Part shown: piece by piece, positions 60,086 through 64,000 of the stretch
Position numbering within the stretch: the first letter of the stretch is position 1
Layout: the number at the start of each line of letters is the position of its first letter
Source: Halostagnicola kamekurae
Lineage (GTDB): Archaea; Halobacteriota; Halobacteria; Halobacteriales; Natrialbaceae
Length of the DNA: 64,000 bases
Direction: 5' to 3'
NCBI RefSeq assembly: GCF_900116205.1
Contig: NZ_FOZS01000002.1
Span: 868,001 to 932,000, forward strand
Made by a program: the position numbers and the translations under genes
Notes under the pieces: model-generated
Told to the model about the DNA's origin: nothing
Seen by the model: only the letters and a program-made list of their open reading frames with translations
Database searches by the model: none

Positions 60086-60571
60086 ATGATGAAGGAACTC
60101 GAGACCGGAGACGCCTCGACGAGCGCGGAGCGCCCTCGCTCGACGAACGTCCTCGATACCACGCGAACGCTCCGCATCGGCCACGACCGGCCGATTCGGA
60201 TCAGCGCCGGGCATCGATTGCGCCACCACGACGGGAAGTGCGCTCGTCCGCACGGCCACAACTACGAAGTCGCCGTCACGGTGACGGGCGAGTTGACCGA
60301 CGAAGGCTGGGTCGTCGACAAAGGTGATATTACCCAGGTGATCGACGAGTGGGACCACAAGTTCTTGCTCGAGGCCGGTGATCCGCTCGTCGACGCGTTC
60401 GAGACTGCGGGCGACGCCGACGGGGTCGTCGTCCTCGAGCACCCGCCGACGGCGGAGGTCATGAGCGTCGTCCTCGAGCGGAAACTCGCGGAAACGCTGC
60501 CCGAAACCGTCGAATCCGTCGGCGTGCGAGTGAGCGAAACGAGCGAACTCTGCGGCGGAGGCCGTCTCTGA
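60086..60571 (+). CDS. queD: 6-carboxy-5,6,7,8-tetrahydropterin synthase QueD
   Basis: First dedicated step of preQ0 synthesis from dihydroneopterin triphosphate. The 161-residue protein has the zinc ligands His43 (SAGHRL), His56 and His58 (HGHNY), and the catalytic Cys52 in DGKCARPHGHNY. Two Met codons head it. Its stop TGA directly abuts the queE ATG. A ~30-residue polar N-terminal extension is present. Confidence 0.94.
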   Translation: MMKELETGDASTSAERPRSTNVLDTTRTLRIGHDRPIRISAGHRLRHHDGKCARPHGHNYEVAVTVTGELTDEGWVVDKGDITQVIDEWDHKFLLEAGDPLVDAFETAGDADGVVVLEHPPTAEVMSVVLERKLAETLPETVESVGVRVSETSELCGGGRL

Positions 60572-61489
60572 ATGCCCGTCTCGAGTACCGGCCCCGATTC
60601 GGACGAGACAGCCTCGAGCGGAGGCGCTGACGCGGCTCGGGCCTCGAGCGGAGATACCAGTGCCACGCAGACCTCGAAAGACAGCCAGGAGGACGGCGCA
60701 CTACCGATCAACGAGCTCTTCTACTCGCTACAGGGGGAAGGGATCCTCGCCGGCGTCCCGTCCGTGTTCGTTCGCACGAGCGGCTGTAACCTGCGCTGTT
60801 GGTTCTGTGACTCCTATCACACGTCCTGGGAGCCGACCCACGCCCGGATGGGCCTCGACGAAATCGTCGCCGAAGTCGAGTCCTTCGAGCGGGCGGACCA
60901 CGTCGTGCTCACGGGCGGCGAACCGCTGCTTCACGAAGAGTCGGTCCGCCTGCTCGAACGGCTCTCGGAACGTGGCTATCACACGACCGTCGAGACCAAC
61001 GGGACGATCTTCCGCGACGCGCCGATCGATCTCGCGTCGATCAGCCCGAAACTCGAGAACAGCACCCCGACTCCCGAGCGGGACCCGCGCGGGGAGCAAT
61101 CTGGTGACGGCGCTGGGGACGACGCCGAGAGTGGTCAGCGATCCGCGGGCGACTCGAGTCGAGACTCCGACGGGATAGCGTCGCGCCACGAACGCGACCG
61201 GATCGATCTCGAGGCGATGGCGCGGCTGGTCGAGACGTACGACAGCCAGTTGAAGTTCGTCGTCACCGACGAGTCGGACGTAACCGAAGTCGAGTCCATC
61301 CTCGAGGACCTCCGCGCGGCGTCGACGGCGTCGATCGCAGCCGACGACGTGCTGTTGATGCCCGAGGGCGCGACCCGCGACCGGCTCGCCGAAACTCGGA
61401 CCCGCGTCGCCGAACTCGCGATGGAACACGGCTTTCGATACACGCCCCGTCTCCACGTCGATCTGTGGAACGACGCCCCCGAAACGTAA
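60572..61489 (+). CDS. queE: 7-carboxy-7-deazaguanine synthase QueE
   Basis: Radical SAM enzyme that contracts carboxy-tetrahydropterin to carboxy-deazaguanine. After a ~45-residue acidic tail the SAM cluster Cys72, 76 and 79 lie in SGCNLRCWFCDSY, followed by VVLTGGEPLLHE and TVETNGTIF. Residues ~165-210 are a Gly/Ser/Asp-rich insertion within the barrel, not present in bacterial QueE and probably disordered. The C-terminus (YTPRLHVDLWNDAPET) is the family end. It is translationally coupled to queD. Confidence 0.94.
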   Translation: MPVSSTGPDSDETASSGGADAARASSGDTSATQTSKDSQEDGALPINELFYSLQGEGILAGVPSVFVRTSGCNLRCWFCDSYHTSWEPTHARMGLDEIVAEVESFERADHVVLTGGEPLLHEESVRLLERLSERGYHTTVETNGTIFRDAPIDLASISPKLENSTPTPERDPRGEQSGDGAGDDAESGQRSAGDSSRDSDGIASRHERDRIDLEAMARLVETYDSQLKFVVTDESDVTEVESILEDLRAASTASIAADDVLLMPEGATRDRLAETRTRVAELAMEHGFRYTPRLHVDLWNDAPET

Positions 61490-61503
61490 TCAACCGATCA
61501 CGA

Positions 61504-62250
61504 ATGACACCGACAACAGAGGACACGACGACAGACGAATCGACAGCACAGGACAAGCGAGCCGTCGTCCTTCTCTCGGGCGGCATGGACAGCGCGACGG
61601 CCGCCTACGAGGCTCGAGCGCGCGGCTACGACATATACGCACTGCACACCTCCTACGGCCAGCGCACGGAAACGCGCGAACTCGAGTGTGCGCGGACACT
61701 CGCGGAGGCCCTCGAGGTCGAGGACTTCCTTCGGATCGAAACCGGCCATCTCGCCGCGATCGGCGGCTCGAGTCTGACCGACGACGAGCTCGCGGTCGGG
61801 GACGCAGAGCCCGACAGCGACGAGATTCCGAACACCTACGTTCCGTTTCGCAACGCGAACCTCCTCGCGATGGCGGTTTCCTACGCGGAGGCCCACGACT
61901 GTGGGGCGGTTTTCATCGGCGCGCACAGCGAGGACTTCTCGGGCTACCCCGACTGTCGGCCCGCCTTCTTCGACGCCTTCGAGGCGGTCGTCGACGCAGG
62001 GACGAAACCTGAGACCGACATCTCGATCGAAGCGCCGTTCGTCGAGTGGTCCAAGACCGACATCGCCCGCCGCGGGCTGGAACTCGAGGTCCCCTACGAG
62101 CACACTTGGTCGTGCTATCGCGACGATGAACCCGCCTGCGGGACCTGCGATTCGTGTGCGTTTCGACTCGAGGCGTTCCGAAACAACGACGCTCGCGATC
62201 CGATCGCGTACGCGAAACGGCCCCCTCACTCTGGGACAGACGACGGGTAG
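61504..62250 (+). CDS. queC: 7-cyano-7-deazaguanine synthase QueC
   Basis: Makes preQ0 from carboxy-deazaguanine, ATP and ammonia; in archaea preQ0 is inserted into tRNA at position 15 for archaeosine. The PP-loop is VVLLSGGMDSATA (around residues 21-33); EIPNTYVPFRNANLLAMA, FIGAHSEDFSGYPDCRPAFFDAF and the C-terminal zinc Cys (SCYRDDEPACGTCDSC) are all present. I start at the ATG at 61504 (MTPTTEDTTT), 14 nt after queE. Confidence 0.95.
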   Translation: MTPTTEDTTTDESTAQDKRAVVLLSGGMDSATAAYEARARGYDIYALHTSYGQRTETRELECARTLAEALEVEDFLRIETGHLAAIGGSSLTDDELAVGDAEPDSDEIPNTYVPFRNANLLAMAVSYAEAHDCGAVFIGAHSEDFSGYPDCRPAFFDAFEAVVDAGTKPETDISIEAPFVEWSKTDIARRGLELEVPYEHTWSCYRDDEPACGTCDSCAFRLEAFRNNDARDPIAYAKRPPHSGTDDG

Positions 62251-62338
62251 AGCCACGCCGGTTCGGCCATCAGCGTCTCACAGACTCGAACGACCGCGAG
62301 GAAAACGCTCATCCGTCGCTGCATTGAACTACCAGTAA

Positions 62339-62788
62339 ATGCGATCGATACCGCTCGAGTGGTTTCGAGACGAGGACGGCGACTGGACGGTTTTTGCCGA
62401 TCGTCGCGGCGAATTCGTCGTCCTCCTCGCCGGGCTTCCCCTCGTCGTTTGGCTGCTCGCGAGCGAGGTGGGCGGGCTCGATCCGGGGTGGCGCTGGCCG
62501 GCGGTTCCGCTCGGTATCGTCGTTGGAATCGCGTACACGCGGCGCTATCGATCGCTCGTCATCGATGCACTTCCGGAGGACTCGAGCACGACGATACTCC
62601 TGACGCTGTTCGGCAGCGGGTTCGGACTCTCGACGCTCGAGACCTTACACCTCGCACAGCCCGTACTATTGTTTGTACTCGCTGCGGGGACGACGGTGGC
62701 GCTCGTCTATGCCCTTCGGCTACTCTCACCGCTTCACGACGGCTGTGAGCCCGCGCGCCGCGGGGTCGATCCCCCGGGAACGATCTGA
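62339..62788 (+). CDS. membrane protein of unknown function
   Basis: A 149-residue protein with hydrophobic segments at about residues 25-42, 52-66, 85-100 and 107-126, and a soluble N-terminus (MRSIPLEWFRDEDGDWTVFADRR). Not recognised. It lies 88 nt downstream of queC and is convergent with the NosL-like gene. Confidence 0.7.
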   Translation: MRSIPLEWFRDEDGDWTVFADRRGEFVVLLAGLPLVVWLLASEVGGLDPGWRWPAVPLGIVVGIAYTRRYRSLVIDALPEDSSTTILLTLFGSGFGLSTLETLHLAQPVLLFVLAAGTTVALVYALRLLSPLHDGCEPARRGVDPPGTI

Positions 62789-62828
62789 GTCGCTTCGAGG
62801 CCGCAGCGAAGACGAAAACCAATCACGG

Positions 62829-63401
62829 CTAGTAGATCGAGGCCGCCTCGCTGTCCGCGTCCTTGAGTCCGACGATGTCGTCTTCGGTGAGGTCGTCGTA
62901 CTCCTCGACGTACGCGACGGCGTCGTCTCGGTCGGCGAACGGCACGGGACTGTCCATCGGCGCGTCGATGCGCTCCTGATCGTGCTCGAGGACGAACGAG
63001 GCCTCCGTCGCGTCGATCAGATCCAGACTCTCGTGGCCCGTCGTCCAGACGGCGCTGATCTCCGCGTCTGGTCCCCCCTCTTTCGCTGGATCGACGTAGT
63101 AATTGAACAGACAGCCCGCGGAGTCGAAGAACGTGGCACCTTCTCCTTCGTGGACGAGCTGTGCGTTCGAGTTGTCCCAATCGGCGGGCAGCATATTACA
63201 GACTGGACACCGGTACTCCTCGGGCGGCTCGATCGGCTCGTCGCCGGGATGGTCGACGAGTTCGATCGGCTCGGGTTCGTCTTCGGAGTCCCCCTCGGGC
63301 TCCTCCGAGCGATTCAGACAGCCCGCGAGGCATCCGGCGCCGACGCCCGCGGCGGCGACGAACGCCCGCCTCGAGAGCGGTCGGCTCCCGGTTCGGTTCA
63401 T
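62829..63401 (-). CDS. nosL: NosL-like lipoprotein
   Basis: A 190-residue exported protein: Tat signal SRRAFVAAAGVGAGCLAGC with lipobox Cys28 (LAGC). The NosL domain carries YRCPVCNMLPADW (Cys65, Cys68, Met70), a copper-binding motif, then ATFFDSAGCLFNYYVD and WTTGHESLDLIDATEA. NosL is a copper chaperone for nitrous oxide reductase, but no nos genes are in the window, so the client may be another cuproprotein or lie elsewhere. Confidence 0.9.
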   Translation of the reverse strand: MNRTGSRPLSRRAFVAAAGVGAGCLAGCLNRSEEPEGDSEDEPEPIELVDHPGDEPIEPPEEYRCPVCNMLPADWDNSNAQLVHEGEGATFFDSAGCLFNYYVDPAKEGGPDAEISAVWTTGHESLDLIDATEASFVLEHDQERIDAPMDSPVPFADRDDAVAYVEEYDDLTEDDIVGLKDADSEAASIY

Positions 63402-63504
63402 GCCGGAGGTACTCGGCCGAGTCGCAAAACCAATTTGGTTCGCTCGTCGAACGCGCTTCGAATCGAGGGCTCCGACCGCACCCGCGGGACGTGCGAGACA
63501 ACGG

Positions 63505-63993
63505 TTAGTGAGGCGACTCGAGTCGGTCTTTCGTTCGCCCGTGTCGGATCCGGAACATCGGCTCGAACCCGATCCGGGAGAACGGCGTGACCGCGTCGCC
63601 GACGACGCCGAACGGAAGCGCGTACTCGACGTGATCGCGGAGGATCGTCTCGTCGCCGTCCGCGTGGAACGAGTGGGTATGGACCCAGGTTTCGAACGGG
63701 CCGTCGATCATCTCGTCCCGGAAGTACGCGCTGCCGTCGGACCGTTCCCGCGCCGTGATGACCGACCGCCACCGCTGTCTCGGACCGACACCGAACGGGC
63801 GTATCGAAAGCGAGACGCCGGTCCCGGCGGCGAGCACCGGCGGATCGCGGTCGCCGTCGGGGCCGACCACGGACTCGACGCGCAGGTTCAACCAGTCGGG
63901 CGTGAGCGCCTCGAGTCCCGAAATCGACGAGTGAAACTCCCACACGTCCTCGAGCGGCGCCCGAACTCGCGTCTCTCGCTGGTAGGTAGCCAT
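63505..63993 (-). CDS. SRPBCC family protein (ligand-binding/cyclase-like)
   Basis: A 162-residue START-fold protein: TYQRETRVRAPLEDVWEFHSSISGLEALTPDWLNLRVE at the N-terminus, FETWVHTHSFHADGDETILRDHVEYALPFG in the middle and a C-terminal helix. Ligand unknown. The start codon ends at 63993, 7 bases from the window edge. Confidence 0.9.
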   Translation of the reverse strand: MATYQRETRVRAPLEDVWEFHSSISGLEALTPDWLNLRVESVVGPDGDRDPPVLAAGTGVSLSIRPFGVGPRQRWRSVITARERSDGSAYFRDEMIDGPFETWVHTHSFHADGDETILRDHVEYALPFGVVGDAVTPFSRIGFEPMFRIRHGRTKDRLESPH

Positions 63994-64000
63994 GGGCGGA

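Noticed and set aside
1..64000. CRISPR arrays, insertion sequences, rRNA operon, riboswitches
   Set aside because: No regularly spaced identical repeats, no transposase-like protein, no rRNA sequence and no B12 or TPP riboswitch core was found near cbi/cob or thi4.

Overview
The window is a piece of a haloarchaeal chromosome, most likely from a Natrialba/Natrinema/Haloterrigena-type organism (the family is inferred). The evidence is strongly acidic proteins, high GC, start codons placed about 25-30 nt after TATA-like boxes (leaderless transcripts), Tat lipoproteins, and archaeal informational genes: KEOPS Pcc1, prefoldin beta, Rpo12, L37Ae, Pth2, TruD, archaeosine-precursor genes and a RIO-type kinase. 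It is gene dense. I see no rRNA, tRNA, CRISPR array, insertion sequence or prophage.

Bases 1-3404: the tail of an unknown plus-strand gene, then a four-gene minus-strand operon of unrecognised acidic proteins. They carry glycine-zipper segments, amphipathic Leu/Pro/Lys repeats and a C-terminal Rho-N/SAP-like segment. Bases 3444-23713: a cobalamin locus. One minus-strand operon runs cbiT-cbiL-cbiF-[repeat]-cbiG-cbiH-cbiH-ferredoxin-unknown-cbiX-DUF3209-beta-propeller, and cbiA lies just upstream of it. A second operon, cobN-cbiC-cbiE, is divergent from a fused ChlI/ChlD-type chelatase ATPase. Both an early cobaltochelatase (CbiX) and a late-type one (CobN) are present. CbiD and CbiJ are not seen. 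The operon protein at 6407-7132 looks like a domesticated, catalytically dead LAGLIDADG protein.

Bases 23807-28035 hold information-processing genes (DUF3194, pfdB, pcc1, rpo12, rpl37ae, a DUF2103 protein, truD). Bases 28174-36359 mix small enzymes and regulators: thi4, a ThiN-type regulator, dcd, a DsbA-like lipoprotein, pth2 and two methyltransferase or thioesterase-type genes. Bases 36393-42281 are a putative catabolic operon: an NRAMP-like transporter lacking the metal-site residues, HyuA, HyuB and an Asp/Glu/hydantoin-racemase-family enzyme. It is preceded by a cluster of inverted CGTATGA motifs and a 21-bp tandem repeat.

Bases 42561-50846 hold a ribbon-helix-helix regulator, topA, a MaoC hydratase, an aldehyde dehydrogenase, a CitE-like lyase, glutamate dehydrogenase and a DUF2062 protein. 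Bases 50911-59975 hold an acyl-CoA dehydrogenase, a polytopic membrane protein, a RIO-like kinase, a nitrilase, two small conserved proteins, a PhoU-type regulator, an ATP-NAD kinase-family protein and a CinA-like protein. Bases 60086-62250 are queD-queE-queC (preQ0 for archaeosine). The window ends with a membrane protein, a NosL-like lipoprotein and an SRPBCC protein. No gene-free stretch exceeds 300 bases; the longest (10387-10611, 14801-15090, 42282-42560, 54441-54685, 56266-56522) are described or noted below.
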